The notes beneath the pieces are model-generated. The model worked only from the letters and a program-made list of their open reading frames with translations, did not search any database and had not been told where the DNA came from. A stretch of 42,297 nt of DNA from Lachnospiraceae bacterium (GTDB lineage: Bacteria; Bacillota; Clostridia; Lachnospirales; Lachnospiraceae): positions 1-42,297 of the forward strand of contig JAFXJR010000124.1 of the NCBI GenBank assembly GCA_017532145.1, read 5' to 3'. The position numbers were made by a program, and so were the translations under genes. This document shows positions 26,310 through 34,837 of the stretch, piece after piece (within the stretch, counting starts at the first letter, position 1; every line of letters starts with the position of its first letter).

Positions 26310-27476
26310 TTAGATATCACAAAATCCTCTCTCCAGCTTTTTTAAGCCCTTTGCCAATCTTGTTTTTTCTGTATATTTTCCCACAAAACAAAAAATCTTT
26401 CTCCGCAGAGCATCCGTCAGACTTCCCATTCCATAAATCAGCAGAACTGAACAGAACCAGTGGAGAAGAAACCCGAAAACAGACAGCTCTGTTACCTTTC
26501 CTGTATATCTTTCCAAATACTCTGTCCATTGGCTGCGAATCAGAATATGCTCATGAAAAAGATAGACCCCGAAGGTAAGAGGAGAAATACTGCACAAAAA
26601 TCCGCTTAATCTTCCTTCCGGCAGTCTTATCCGGGAAAATGCCAGAAAAAGAGCGATTGCCCCCGTCAAACAGGGAAGGAAATTATAATGGAAGGGCAAA
26701 GCCATCAGATAGGCCATACTGCCTGTTTTGCGGTAAACCCAAAGGGCTGCCAGTACCCATCCGAAAATCAACAGACAGGAGGCAGTATAGATGAAAAGCC
26801 AAAATCCCTTTTTCCTGCATTTTTCCATTCCTTTTTGTCTATTCCCTTCCTTCTGCTCATTCCTTTCCGTTTGCTCACCCCGAATATATGCTCCCACCAG
26901 ATAGACACAGATAAACCAGCCAAAATCATAGCCAAAGCTATCCGTAACCAGCTGTAGAGGAATCAGACTTTTGATTCCCCCAAAATACAAGAGAAGTCCT
27001 GCTATCGTCAGCTGAAGCTGCCGACGGCTCAGGCTGCGTACCGCTGCATTCAAAATGGGAGTAAGCAGATACAGCACTACATAGGAGGTAGCAAACCAAT
27101 AATGCTCCGATTGAATGGGAAAAACATAGGGCAGCAGACCATATACCCCTTCTGCCAGCCAGCCTGTCTCTATCCCCAGAATAGTCATAGCCAACGGAAT
27201 CAGCAGCACATAAAACCAAATCTGACAAAGCAGCTCCACCAGTCTAAGCAGACGAAAACCGGAGCGACACAAAAAGTAACCGCTAATCAGTACATACAGA
27301 TTGACTGCCACAATACAGAAGGCTTCCAGTAAAAGAGCCACTATCCTGCTACCGTTCAGCTGTTCTTCCCCATCAGGCAGCATCCCTGTATGATTCAGAT
27401 AGTGGAGCGTTACCACCATCCACATGGCTATGATTCTTAACAACTCATAGTTGCTCTGTCGTTTTCCCTTTTGCAT
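26310..27476 (-). CDS. Membrane O-acyltransferase, acyltransferase family 3
   Basis: A 388-residue protein with about ten membrane helices. The N-terminal motif NYELLRIIAMWMVVTLHYLNH, with the catalytic-type His in helix one, is typical of the OafA/WcjE-type family (PF01757) that moves acetyl or succinyl groups to cell-surface sugars. HEHILIRSQW in the penultimate loop also fits. Its place in the operon suggests O-acetylation of the exported glycan. Donor and target are unknown. Confidence 0.9.
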   Translation of the reverse strand: MQKGKRQSNYELLRIIAMWMVVTLHYLNHTGMLPDGEEQLNGSRIVALLLEAFCIVAVNLYVLISGYFLCRSGFRLLRLVELLCQIWFYVLLIPLAMTILGIETGWLAEGVYGLLPYVFPIQSEHYWFATSYVVLYLLTPILNAAVRSLSRRQLQLTIAGLLLYFGGIKSLIPLQLVTDSFGYDFGWFICVYLVGAYIRGEQTERNEQKEGNRQKGMEKCRKKGFWLFIYTASCLLIFGWVLAALWVYRKTGSMAYLMALPFHYNFLPCLTGAIALFLAFSRIRLPEGRLSGFLCSISPLTFGVYLFHEHILIRSQWTEYLERYTGKVTELSVFGFLLHWFCSVLLIYGMGSLTDALRRKIFCFVGKYTEKTRLAKGLKKLERGFCDI

Positions 27477-27565
27477 AACCTGCCCCCAGTATCTCTTTCT
27501 ATGTTTTCACCTGCCTGCTGCTGTCTTTCCCATATGAAAAACAGACAGCAGACTTCCTTTGGTCA

Positions 27566-27997
27566 CTATTTTTTAAAAACCCAAAGCTTGCTGAAAACAT
27601 AATTAGTCGCAATCACTACAATATTACAGATAAACTTAGAAAAAGTGTCATCCACATCTCCCATATCTACTAACACATACATCAGCAGCATCTCCATCAA
27701 TCCAGTAATTATCCTGGCACTGACAAAGGTGGTAAATTCCTTCCCTACCGCCAGCCTGCCCTCTGTCTTGCTTTTAAAAACAAAGGTACGGTTTGTCCAG
27801 TAAGCAAAAAGCACTGCGGTAATCCAGGCAAACAGGGTGGCCAACAGTACCAGTAACACCTTGTCGTTGTCTGCTCCCAATACAGTAGCAGCCAGCTGAT
27901 AGGCTCCCATATTGACTAAAAATGCCAGCACTCCAAAAAAAAGATAGTTTATTGTTTCCTCAAAACGGATATATAAATCCTTCATCCACTTTATCAT
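27566..27997 (-). CDS. gtrA: GtrA-family membrane protein, probable polyprenyl-phosphate sugar flippase
   Basis: 143 residues with four membrane helices and the GtrA signature: INYLFFGVLAFLVNMGAYQLA at the start, YWTNRTFVFKSK in the middle loop and ATNYVFSKLWVFKK at the end. GtrA proteins are thought to turn undecaprenyl-phosphate sugars to the outer face for GT-C enzymes. The ATG at 27997 shares a base with the TGA of the ABC-transporter gene (TGATG), so translation is coupled. Together with the GT2 domain at 17890-19413 and the GT-C-like proteins it forms a Gtr-type set. Confidence 0.92.
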   Translation of the reverse strand: MIKWMKDLYIRFEETINYLFFGVLAFLVNMGAYQLAATVLGADNDKVLLVLLATLFAWITAVLFAYWTNRTFVFKSKTEGRLAVGKEFTTFVSARIITGLMEMLLMYVLVDMGDVDDTFSKFICNIVVIATNYVFSKLWVFKK

Positions 27998-29757
27998 CAA
28001 TCTTCCCCTCGCTCCTTCACCACCTGTCCCTGCTCCACACGGTAGACAATATCACAGTTTTCTATTGTCTGAAGCCTATGGGCAATAATAATCAGCGTCT
28101 TCCGTCCATGAAGCCGATTAATAGAATCCATAATGGCAGCCTCTGTCTCATTATCCAAAGCGGAAGTAGCCTCATCCAATACCAGTACCTCCGGATCCTC
28201 AAACAAGGCTCTGGCAATACCAATCCTCTGCCTCTGTCCTCCTGACAGACGGATTCCTCTTTCCCCAATACCAGTATCCAACCCCTCCGGCAGACCTCTT
28301 ACAAATTCATCCAGCTGTGCTTCCTTTAATGCCTGCCACACCTTTTCCTCCTCTATCTCCTCATCTGCATAGCCAAAGGCCACATTTTTTCGGATGGTAG
28401 AATCCAGCATAAAGATAGTCTGTGGAATATAACCAATATTTTTCAGCCAGGACTCATAGTGCTGTCTTACCTCTACACCGTCTGCCAGAATTTCTCCCGA
28501 CTGCAGCTGCAGCAAGCCTAAGAGGATGTCCACCACGGTCGTCTTGCCTGAACCGGAAGAACCTACAATACCTACCGACCTGCCCACCGGTATAGACATG
28601 GTAGCATGGTTAAAAATCAGAACCTCTGAATTAGGATAGTGATAGGTAATATCCTTTAAGACAATTTCTTTTTTCACTGACAGCTTTTCCACCTGAGGTT
28701 TCTCCCGATAGACAGCCTCGTCATAATTCACATTTTTATCCCGGATTTCCTCCTGTAAACTATCGGTCACTCCCATAAAAAATGGCTCAAAGTAGGAAAT
28801 AGAGGTAAGATAGTTATTGATTCGGTTAGCACTGGGAATCAAACGCATAGCTGCCACAGCCAGAGTCAGCAGCTGAGGCATAATCTCTGTTACCTGTGTT
28901 CCCTCCCCAATCCGCATCATCATATACAGCAGCATACCCGCAATAGCCACCGTTTCAATAAGCAGCCTGGGGGTTGCATTATAAAGGTTGTACCTTTGTA
29001 CTGCACTAACGTAACCTGCCCCACATTTACAGTATTCATTGATAAAATAGCTTTCCTTATTGGCCACCTTAATTTCCTTAATCCCCATCACTGACTGGTC
29101 AATCCATTTATAGAGTCCACTGTAATAGTCCTGATTTTCCTCCCCTGCCTTACGCATAATCGGCTTTAATATCCACTTAATCACTACCAGTACCACAATC
29201 AGCAGGGCGGCTACTGTAGCCGTCATGATAACATCCGTCATCAGACAATAAAAAGTTAGACAGGCAAAAACGATGATTTCGCTGGCCAACTGAAGTAAAT
29301 TTAGAATCAGTCCATACATATTGTTGACATCGGAGGTAATATTCCGCTGAATCACCGAAGTATCCGCATTGAGATAATACTCATAGGGCCTTTTCATAAA
29401 GTTAATCATCATCCGACGGGAGGTGGCAAACTGGTTGCTGTAAACAAACCGGAACTGAAGCTTGCTCTGGAAAAACAGATAGGCATTTTTGGTGGCAAAA
29501 ACCAGAATCAAACAGGCCATAATCACAACAGAAAACTGCTCCATGCTTTTCATTCCCAAACTCTGATATAGACTGGCCATAAGAGCATTCTTTTCCAAGA
29601 CATTTGGATCGGTAATCACGGTTGCTACCTGGTAAATCAGTCCCACACCCAACAGCTCCAAAGCTGCTCCCACAAGCATCACAAATACCAGAAACACCAT
29701 AATCTTCTTTTGTCTTCTATCCAATAATATATTCAGCTTCTTTAATATTTTTTTCAC
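27997..29757 (-). CDS. ABC transporter, fused permease-ATPase (PglK/MsbA-like glycolipid flippase)
   Basis: A 586-residue half transporter. Six membrane helices fill residues 15-320; the ATPase has Walker A GSSGSGKTT (399-407), Q-loop YIPQ, signature LSGGQRQ (504-510), Walker B VLVLDEA (524-530) and the switch His560. The N-terminal half, with ELLGVGLIYQVATVITDP and FVYSNQFATSRRMMINFMKRPYEYYL, resembles PglK, which flips the undecaprenyl-diphosphate heptasaccharide in Campylobacter. Being the first gene after the promoter at 29853-29882 it is probably the flippase for the PglC/GT4-built lipid glycan. Likely forms a homodimer. Confidence 0.93.
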   Translation of the reverse strand: MKKILKKLNILLDRRQKKIMVFLVFVMLVGAALELLGVGLIYQVATVITDPNVLEKNALMASLYQSLGMKSMEQFSVVIMACLILVFATKNAYLFFQSKLQFRFVYSNQFATSRRMMINFMKRPYEYYLNADTSVIQRNITSDVNNMYGLILNLLQLASEIIVFACLTFYCLMTDVIMTATVAALLIVVLVVIKWILKPIMRKAGEENQDYYSGLYKWIDQSVMGIKEIKVANKESYFINEYCKCGAGYVSAVQRYNLYNATPRLLIETVAIAGMLLYMMMRIGEGTQVTEIMPQLLTLAVAAMRLIPSANRINNYLTSISYFEPFFMGVTDSLQEEIRDKNVNYDEAVYREKPQVEKLSVKKEIVLKDITYHYPNSEVLIFNHATMSIPVGRSVGIVGSSGSGKTTVVDILLGLLQLQSGEILADGVEVRQHYESWLKNIGYIPQTIFMLDSTIRKNVAFGYADEEIEEEKVWQALKEAQLDEFVRGLPEGLDTGIGERGIRLSGGQRQRIGIARALFEDPEVLVLDEATSALDNETEAAIMDSINRLHGRKTLIIIAHRLQTIENCDIVYRVEQGQVVKERGED

Positions 29758-29852
29758 TGCTTCATTCCTTCTATTTTTATTTCTCCTATCTCTATTTCTG
29801 CCAATACTAAACCTAACAGAAAAACTTCACCCAATTAGCAAAATGTCATTAT

Positions 29853-29882
29853 ATTCTAGCACATTCTCTGGAGAATTGGCAA
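29853..29882 (-). promoter_or_regulatory. Putative sigma-A promoter of the glycan operon
   Basis: On the minus strand TTGCCA (29877-29882), an 18-bp spacer and TAGAAT (29853-29858) preceded by TG one base away give an extended -10 promoter. A start near 29846 would leave a leader of about 90 nt before the ABC-transporter ATG. A TATAAT at 29848-29853 is an overlapping alternative. No strong promoter was noticed between the operon genes. Confidence 0.6.
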
Positions 29883-29894
29883 TCCCTGGCTTTT

Positions 29895-29938
29895 ATGATA
29901 AATCCACCCTGGATATTTATCCGAGATGGATTTATCAT
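29895..29938. repeat. Perfect 12-bp inverted repeat upstream of the glycan promoter
   Basis: ATGATAAATCCA (29895-29906) and TGGATTTATCAT (29927-29938) are perfect arms around a 20-bp loop that itself holds GGATATTTATCC (29911-29922). It lies directly upstream of the -35 box and next to repeat copy C. There is no T run on the minus strand, so a terminator for the traX-like gene is unlikely; a regulator-binding site or cruciform is possible. Confidence 0.6.
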
Positions 29939-29944
29939 TCTTTC

Positions 29945-30035
29945 GTAACCGTTCAGTCCCCTCACCATTACGATTGCTACCACTACGTTTTCCTACAGTC
30001 AATACAGCAAGTGTGCAGACCTACTGAATAGTTAC
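29945..30035. repeat. Dispersed 90-bp repeat, full copy C
   Basis: 91 bp beginning GTAACCGTTCAGT and ending ACTGAATAGTTAC, so the two ends can pair over about 13 bp with some G-T pairs. The interior ACTACGTTTTCCTACAGTC and AGCAAGTGTGCAGACC is nearly the same as in copies D, E and F. Lies between the traX-like gene and the glycan promoter. Confidence 0.88.
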
Positions 30036-30098
30036 ATTCTTTCTAAACTTCCTCATCCGGGCAGAACTGATTAGAATGGCATGAATAATACAGAATCT

Positions 30099-30809
30099 CT
30101 ACAACACCAATCCTAACAGATAGATGACGAAAAGATGCAGCGGATAATAGAAATAAAAAAAGTTCTTCATCCTCCACCTCCCCCTCTCCCCATTATAAAA
30201 CCACAATAAAGGCAGGGATGCCAGTCCATACCACTGAATCCCTTGCATACTGATGCCTAATGAAACCAAGGCTATTCCTGCCAGCAAAGCCTTTTGTTCC
30301 CTGCTTTTTCCCAGATACACCAGCACTGGGAAAAGTACGCCCCAGATACCATAATCTATAGCAAAATCTGTCCCTGGCAAGACCTTATCCAAAAGACTGG
30401 GCAATATCACACATATCCACCAGCTTCCTGCACAAACACTGACGAAAACTATCCAGGCTGACAGACTCCTTTTTTTCTGTGCATTATCCATACAGTAAAT
30501 CAATAAAATAGACAGGGAAAAAGTGACCAAAATACATTGATACAAAGAATCCATCGCCAGAAAATAGACTATCTGGCAAAAGCCGGCTATTTTCACCATA
30601 GAAAACAGATAGCTTCTACGGTTGTGCGTATATCTACAGCCCTCTGCCACCATAAATGCAAAAATCGGAAAGGCCAGCCTTCCGATTATCTGCAGCAGTA
30701 TCCATTCCGGGTACAGCTGTTTTCCCATATGGTCACAAGTCATTGCCACCAATGCCAGAATTTTTAACTGATTGCCACTAAGCCCGGATTTTCTTCTTAT
30801 TATATCCAT
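30099..30809 (-). CDS. TraX-family membrane protein
   Basis: A 236-residue polytopic protein starting MDIIRRKSGLSGNQLKILALVAMTCDHMGKQLYP, with GRLAFPIFAFMVAEGCRYTHNRRSYL, the marks of TraX proteins. F-plasmid TraX acetylates pilin; chromosomal relatives in Firmicutes have no settled role, but the fold is that of membrane acyltransferases. Start at 30809 is preferred since the longer frame would overlap the end of lrgB; a weak purine-rich site (AGGGATGGAAAGAG) stands before it. It follows lrgB by 13 nt, so it may share that transcript. No conjugation genes are near. Confidence 0.85.
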   Translation of the reverse strand: MDIIRRKSGLSGNQLKILALVAMTCDHMGKQLYPEWILLQIIGRLAFPIFAFMVAEGCRYTHNRRSYLFSMVKIAGFCQIVYFLAMDSLYQCILVTFSLSILLIYCMDNAQKKRSLSAWIVFVSVCAGSWWICVILPSLLDKVLPGTDFAIDYGIWGVLFPVLVYLGKSREQKALLAGIALVSLGISMQGIQWYGLASLPLLWFYNGERGRWRMKNFFYFYYPLHLFVIYLLGLVL

Positions 30810-30822
30810 TCTCTTTCCATCC

Positions 30823-31515
30823 CTACAATAATTGGGCAAAAAAGGAAGCAGCAATCACCGTTAAAATACCAGAAACAACGATAGAAAGGCTACTCATGGC
30901 ACCTTCTATCTGCCCCAGCTCCATCGCCTTGGCTGTCCCAATGGCGTGGGAGGCGGTTCCTAATGCCAAACCTCTGGCAATTGGCTCCTTAATACCAAAA
31001 ATCTTAAATACTGTTTCTGCAATTACATTTCCTAAAATTCCTGTAATAATAATTAAAATCACCGTAACGGTTACGATTCCATCCAGCTTCTCTGATACAC
31101 CGATTCCGATAGCTGTCGTAATCGACTTAGGCAGCAGAGTTACATACTGCTGGTGGGTAAAACCAAACAGCTTAGATAGCAAAAGTACAGAAGCCAGGCT
31201 GGAAATAACACCGGAAAAAATGGAAAGGAATACGGCCCTCCAATTCTTTTTCAGCAGCTCCAGCTGCTGATATAATGGCACTGCAAGACACACAGTAGCA
31301 GGAGTCAGAAGATAGCTTAAATATTTTCCGCCTGCCTGATAGGAGGCATAGTCTATCTTTAACACCAGCAGTACAACGATAACAAATACAATAGAAATCA
31401 ACAGTGGATTGCATAAGGCACTTTTCAGCTTCTTTTTCAGATATAATCCGATTTCATATCCTATCAGACTGATAACCACTCCAAAAAACAGGGAATCCTT
31501 AAAAAACTCATTCAT
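30823..31515 (-). CDS. lrgB: LrgB/CidB-family membrane protein
   Basis: 230 residues with about seven membrane helices. YLSYLLTPATVCLAVPLYQQLELLKKNW, LPKSITTAIGIGVSE and GTASHAIGTAKAMELGQIEGAMSSL are the family's conserved segments. LrgB pairs with LrgA; the pair has been linked to holin-like control of lysis and, in several bacteria, to uptake or release of small metabolites such as pyruvate. The ATG overlaps the end of lrgA by 8 nt. No LytTR- or LysR-type regulator is next to it. Confidence 0.93.
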   Translation of the reverse strand: MNEFFKDSLFFGVVISLIGYEIGLYLKKKLKSALCNPLLISIVFVIVVLLVLKIDYASYQAGGKYLSYLLTPATVCLAVPLYQQLELLKKNWRAVFLSIFSGVISSLASVLLLSKLFGFTHQQYVTLLPKSITTAIGIGVSEKLDGIVTVTVILIIITGILGNVIAETVFKIFGIKEPIARGLALGTASHAIGTAKAMELGQIEGAMSSLSIVVSGILTVIAASFFAQLL

Positions 31516-31873
31516 TCTTGTTCTGTTCTCCTTTTCTTCTCAGGATAGCCTGAGCAATTCTTCCCGTGACTGCCATAACCACTACGGTAGTCACCACCAC
31601 TGCTACCAGCATAGGCAACAAAATCCCCTCCAGCTCCACATAGGACTCCATCAGTCCCACTGCTGCCGGAATAAACATCAGGGGCATAATTTCTACCAAA
31701 AATCCAGCTGCATCCTTTACTGACTCCACCTTCAGCCATCCGGAAAGCAACAGAAGCAGCATAAGAGTAAGCCCATAGATACTGGCTGGAACAGGCAACG
31801 GTACCACTGCCTCCAAAAGCTCCGCCACCAGAGATATACACAGAATAATCATAAATTGCTTGATATACTTCAT
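31508..31873 (-). CDS. lrgA: LrgA/CidA-family membrane protein
   Basis: 121 residues with four membrane helices and the family pattern VPLPVPASIYGLTLMLLLL and LPLMFIPAAVGLM. Start at the ATG 31873 is set by AAAGGA about 8 nt upstream; a further in-frame ATG ten codons before has no ribosome site. Forms a two-gene unit with lrgB, possibly with the traX-like gene behind. Its upstream region (31874-31990) holds a small AGGCA/TGCCT hairpin and no clear promoter; repeat copy D follows. Confidence 0.92.
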   Translation of the reverse strand: MKYIKQFMIILCISLVAELLEAVVPLPVPASIYGLTLMLLLLLSGWLKVESVKDAAGFLVEIMPLMFIPAAVGLMESYVELEGILLPMLVAVVVTTVVVMAVTGRIAQAILRRKGEQNKNE

Positions 31874-31990
31874 AAATAAAATCCTTTCGTTTGTCATAGG
31901 CACAAACCTACTGCCTGTAACAAATCTCCTTTTCTTTCACCGAAGCAAAGAACTCCCCTTGCAAACATGCCAAATACTATTACACCAAAT

Positions 31991-32080
31991 ATAACTGTTC
32001 AATCCCCTCACCATCACAATATTACTACTACTTTTTCATCCAGTCAGTACAGGAAGTGTGAAAGCCTACTGAAGAGTTAT
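31991..32080. repeat. Dispersed 90-bp repeat, full copy D, overlapping the end of larC
   Basis: 90 bp from ATAACTGTTCAAT to ACTGAAGAGTTAT. Compared with the other copies the first base is A instead of G and the last is T instead of C, a paired change that keeps the end stem. Its right-hand 53 bases are in frame with larC and supply the stop codon and last 17 codons of that gene. Confidence 0.85.
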
Positions 32081-33326
32081 CTTCCAACAAAGCTGCCGCC
32101 TCCCTCAGACTCAAATTTCTTTCTCGGGCAATAGCCGCTAAATCCTCATATTCATACTTGGTTTTAGATACTCCGTAGCCTGTAGATATTTTACGCCTTA
32201 CGCTGCCATAGGGAGTCTCCCATTCCTCTATATTTCTCTTTAATATATATCGGCTGACTTCTTTTTCCCGGATTCCTATCGTAGTAGTATGTCTAAAAAG
32301 CAGCTTCATTATTGTATCTTTTTTTTCATCCTGACAAAGTACACTGAGAAGAATACCCGGACGGGATTTTTTCATTCCTATAGGCAGGGTATAGACCTCC
32401 AAGGCACCTCCCTCTAAGAGTCGTTCCATGGCAAATCCAATTTCTTCTGCTGTCATATCATCCAGGTTACAAGAAAGCTCCACTACTTTGTCTTCCAAGC
32501 CACCAGATGCTTCTGCTTTCCCCCACAATGCCCGAACGCAGTTTGCTGCCGGAAAATCCTTTTTTCCCATTCCATAGCCGATGGCTTCCACAGACATCAA
32601 GGGCAGGGATTGAAAACTGCTGGCAAAGTATTTCAGCAAAGCAGCACCAGTAGGAGTACACAGCTCTCCCTGAATCTCCCCTCCATACACAGGCACTCCC
32701 TGTAAAAGGTCTGCTGTAGCCGGAGCCGGAACAGGAAGAATCCCATGAGCACACCTCACCTGACCACTGCCTACATGGATAGGGGATACTACCACCCTAT
32801 CAGGAGCCAGCCTGTGCATCAACAAACAAACTGTTGTAATATCGGCTACTGCATCCATAGTACCCACCTCATGAAAGTGGATATCCGTGACCGGTACATT
32901 ATGCGCCCGACTTTCTGCTTGTGCCAGCATCTCATACACTGCCATTATATCCTTTTTCACCTTGTCCGGCAGCTTGAGATGATCACAGACTAAATGCTCA
33001 ATCTGATGTAGGGTACTGTGATGATGGGAATGTTGATGAATGTGTTGGTGGGTATGTTGATGAGTATGCCAGTGGGTAGATTGATGTATATGACCTTCAC
33101 AGTCTTCCTCCTCTCCCTTTACCAGAACGGAAAAATGAATACCTGTAATCCCACACTTTATGCTTTTTTCACTTTGTACCCTTATGCCAGGTATGCCCAG
33201 ACCATTGATTTCCTGAAGAAACTCCTCCTGATTGGGAAGCAGATCCAGTAAGGCTGCTGCCAGCATATCCCCTGCAGCACCCATACTGCAGTCCAAATAT
33301 AATATTTCCATCGTCTTTTTATCCAT
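32028..33326 (-). CDS. larC: Nickel-pincer cofactor protein LarC, single-frame form
   Basis: LarC puts nickel into the pyridinium dithiocarboxylate cofactor in a CTP-dependent reaction. The 432 residues run through the N-terminal part (YLDCSMGAAGDMLAAALLDLL, then DIHFHEVGTMDAVADI and TPTGAALLKYF) and the C-terminal part (ELSCNLDDMTAEEIGFAMERL, FRHTTTIGIREKEVSRYIL) without the frameshift that splits LarC1/LarC2 in Lactiplantibacillus. A His-rich loop (15 His in 34 residues, about 79-112) suits nickel storage. ATG at 33326 has GAGG 8 nt before it. The last 17 residues (DNSSVGFHTSCTDWMKK) are encoded by repeat copy D and probably replaced the ancestral end. Confidence 0.93.
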   Translation of the reverse strand: MDKKTMEILYLDCSMGAAGDMLAAALLDLLPNQEEFLQEINGLGIPGIRVQSEKSIKCGITGIHFSVLVKGEEEDCEGHIHQSTHWHTHQHTHQHIHQHSHHHSTLHQIEHLVCDHLKLPDKVKKDIMAVYEMLAQAESRAHNVPVTDIHFHEVGTMDAVADITTVCLLMHRLAPDRVVVSPIHVGSGQVRCAHGILPVPAPATADLLQGVPVYGGEIQGELCTPTGAALLKYFASSFQSLPLMSVEAIGYGMGKKDFPAANCVRALWGKAEASGGLEDKVVELSCNLDDMTAEEIGFAMERLLEGGALEVYTLPIGMKKSRPGILLSVLCQDEKKDTIMKLLFRHTTTIGIREKEVSRYILKRNIEEWETPYGSVRRKISTGYGVSKTKYEYEDLAAIARERNLSLREAAALLEDNSSVGFHTSCTDWMKK

Positions 33327-33336
33327 AGTATCCACC

Positions 33337-34095
33337 TCAACTCTTCGTCAAAAGAATATGATTAATCATACTGGCCATATAGCCTGCTCCAAAACCGTTG
33401 TCAATATTTACCACTGCCACCCCACTGGCGCAGGAATTTAACATAGAGAGCAGGGCAGACAGTCCTCCAAAAGAAGCTCCATACCCCACACTGGTAGGCA
33501 CTGCAATCACCGGACAGCTTGCTAATCCTCCAATCACACTGGCTAATGCCCCCTCCATTCCTGCAATCGCAATAATCACACTGGCTCCCATAATATGCTC
33601 CAGATTGGCCAACGTTCTATGCAACCCTGCCACTCCCACATCGTAGAGACGAAAAACCTCATTTCCCAACACCTGAGCTGTCAACGCTGCCTCCTCTGCC
33701 ACTGGAATATCACTGGTTCCCCCTGTAGCGATTACGATACGACCGATACCATCCGGTACAGGCAGCTCCCCGATTACAGCAGCTTTTGCCTCCTTGTGGT
33801 AGCTTAGTCTATGGCTTTTTCCCACCTCCTGTGCTACCTCTGTTGACAAGCGGGTAATCAATATAGTGTTTTGCCCATTCTGCTTCATGGTATCCACAAT
33901 ACCTACTATCTGACTGCTGGTTTTACCCGCTCCGTAGATTACCTCCGCTGCTCCCTGACGTACCTTCCGGTGTAAATCCACCTTGGCATAGTCGATGTCG
34001 GCAAAGGGCTTCATTCTTATTTTTAATAAAGCCTCCTCTACTGAAAGGCTTCCCTCCTGCACAGCTTCCAACACCTGCTTAATTTCACTACTCAC
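33337..34095 (-). CDS. larB: Nickel-pincer cofactor protein LarB (carboxylase/hydrolase), GTG start
   Basis: LarB carboxylates nicotinic acid adenine dinucleotide and removes AMP, the first step of nickel-pincer nucleotide synthesis. The 252 residues show the N-terminal helix pair (IKQVLEAVQEGSLSVEEALLKIR), DLHRKVRQGAAEVIYGAGKT and a PurE-like C-terminal domain with IATGGTSDIPVAEEAA, GMEGALASVIGGLA and VPTSVGYGASFGGLSALLSMLNSCA. The start is a GTG at 34095 with GGAGG 6 nt upstream, overlapping the larE stop; the in-frame ATG further up lies inside larE and has no ribosome site. Confidence 0.94.
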   Translation of the reverse strand: MSSEIKQVLEAVQEGSLSVEEALLKIRMKPFADIDYAKVDLHRKVRQGAAEVIYGAGKTSSQIVGIVDTMKQNGQNTILITRLSTEVAQEVGKSHRLSYHKEAKAAVIGELPVPDGIGRIVIATGGTSDIPVAEEAALTAQVLGNEVFRLYDVGVAGLHRTLANLEHIMGASVIIAIAGMEGALASVIGGLASCPVIAVPTSVGYGASFGGLSALLSMLNSCASGVAVVNIDNGFGAGYMASMINHILLTKS

Positions 34096-34837
34096 TTCGT
34101 ACCTCCAAATCCAGCAGTACTCCACTGTAATATTTTTTTAATTCCTCTAACAGCTTCTGCCGATGTTCCATAACGAGAGACAGCTGACTTTCCTGCACCT
34201 GCAGCCTGGCAGTCTCCCCCAGCATCCTTACTCGAAAATCCTGAAAACCCATGGAGAACAGCAGCTTTTCTGCCTTCTCTGTTTTCCTCAGCTTTTCAGC
34301 AGTAATCTGACTGCCTGTAGGAATCCTAGTAGCCAGGCAGGCATAGGCCGGCTTATTCCAGGTAAACAGCCCTGCCTCCCTGGAAAGCTTTCTGATTTCT
34401 TCCTTTTCCAGCCCACATTCCCTAAGAGGAGAACGGACAGCCATCTCCTGTAAGGCTTTCATCCCCGGCCGGTCTCCTGCATCGTCAGAGGCATTGGTGC
34501 CATCTATCACCAGAGAAAATCCATCTTCTGCTGCCGCTCTCTGTATTTCTCCAAAAATTCTGCCTTTACAATAATAGCAGCGATTATCCGGATTTGCAGT
34601 TACTTCCGAATACATCAGTATATCCAATTCAAGAATTTTTAAGTCTGCTCCCAGTTCTTTTGCCAGACGACAGGCATCCTCCCACTCAAACTCAGGCTGA
34701 AAGGCTGATTTTACATAATAGGCTCTTACTCTGGTTCCATACTTCATCGCTGCATATAATAGCCATGAGGAATCCACACCTCCGGAATAAGCCAGTGCCA
34801 CCTTTGGATAAGCCTTAAAAAATTCTTTTAATGTCAT
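34088..34837 (-). CDS. larE: Nickel-pincer cofactor sulfur transferase LarE, three-cysteine type
   Basis: LarE adenylates the carboxyl groups of the LarB product and inserts sulfur. The 249 residues have the PP-loop SGGVDSS (18-24), NPDNRCYYCK with Cys87 and Cys90, DGTNASDDAGDRPG, and KPAYACLATRIPTG with Cys167. In some LarE proteins a single Cys at the third place is sacrificed as sulfur source, while forms with all three Cys are thought to hold an iron-sulfur cluster instead; this one belongs to the latter pattern. ATG at 34837 has GGAG 9 nt upstream. It is the first gene of larE-larB-larC; no larA racemase is in the window. Confidence 0.93.
   Translation of the reverse strand: MTLKEFFKAYPKVALAYSGGVDSSWLLYAAMKYGTRVRAYYVKSAFQPEFEWEDACRLAKELGADLKILELDILMYSEVTANPDNRCYYCKGRIFGEIQRAAAEDGFSLVIDGTNASDDAGDRPGMKALQEMAVRSPLRECGLEKEEIRKLSREAGLFTWNKPAYACLATRIPTGSQITAEKLRKTEKAEKLLFSMGFQDFRVRMLGETARLQVQESQLSLVMEHRQKLLEELKKYYSGVLLDLEVRSE

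Noticed and set aside
30099-30854. TraX-like gene as sign of a conjugative element
   Set aside because: No other transfer genes, integrase or origin of transfer are nearby, and chromosomal TraX-like proteins are common in Firmicutes.
33010-33100. Short tandem repeat like a CRISPR or satellite
   Set aside because: It is the His-codon-rich tract of larC (alternating CAT/CAC and CAA codons), in frame and coding.
32028-33326. Programmed frameshift in larC as in Lactiplantibacillus
   Set aside because: The gene is open in one frame from start to stop; both LarC1 and LarC2 parts are in it.
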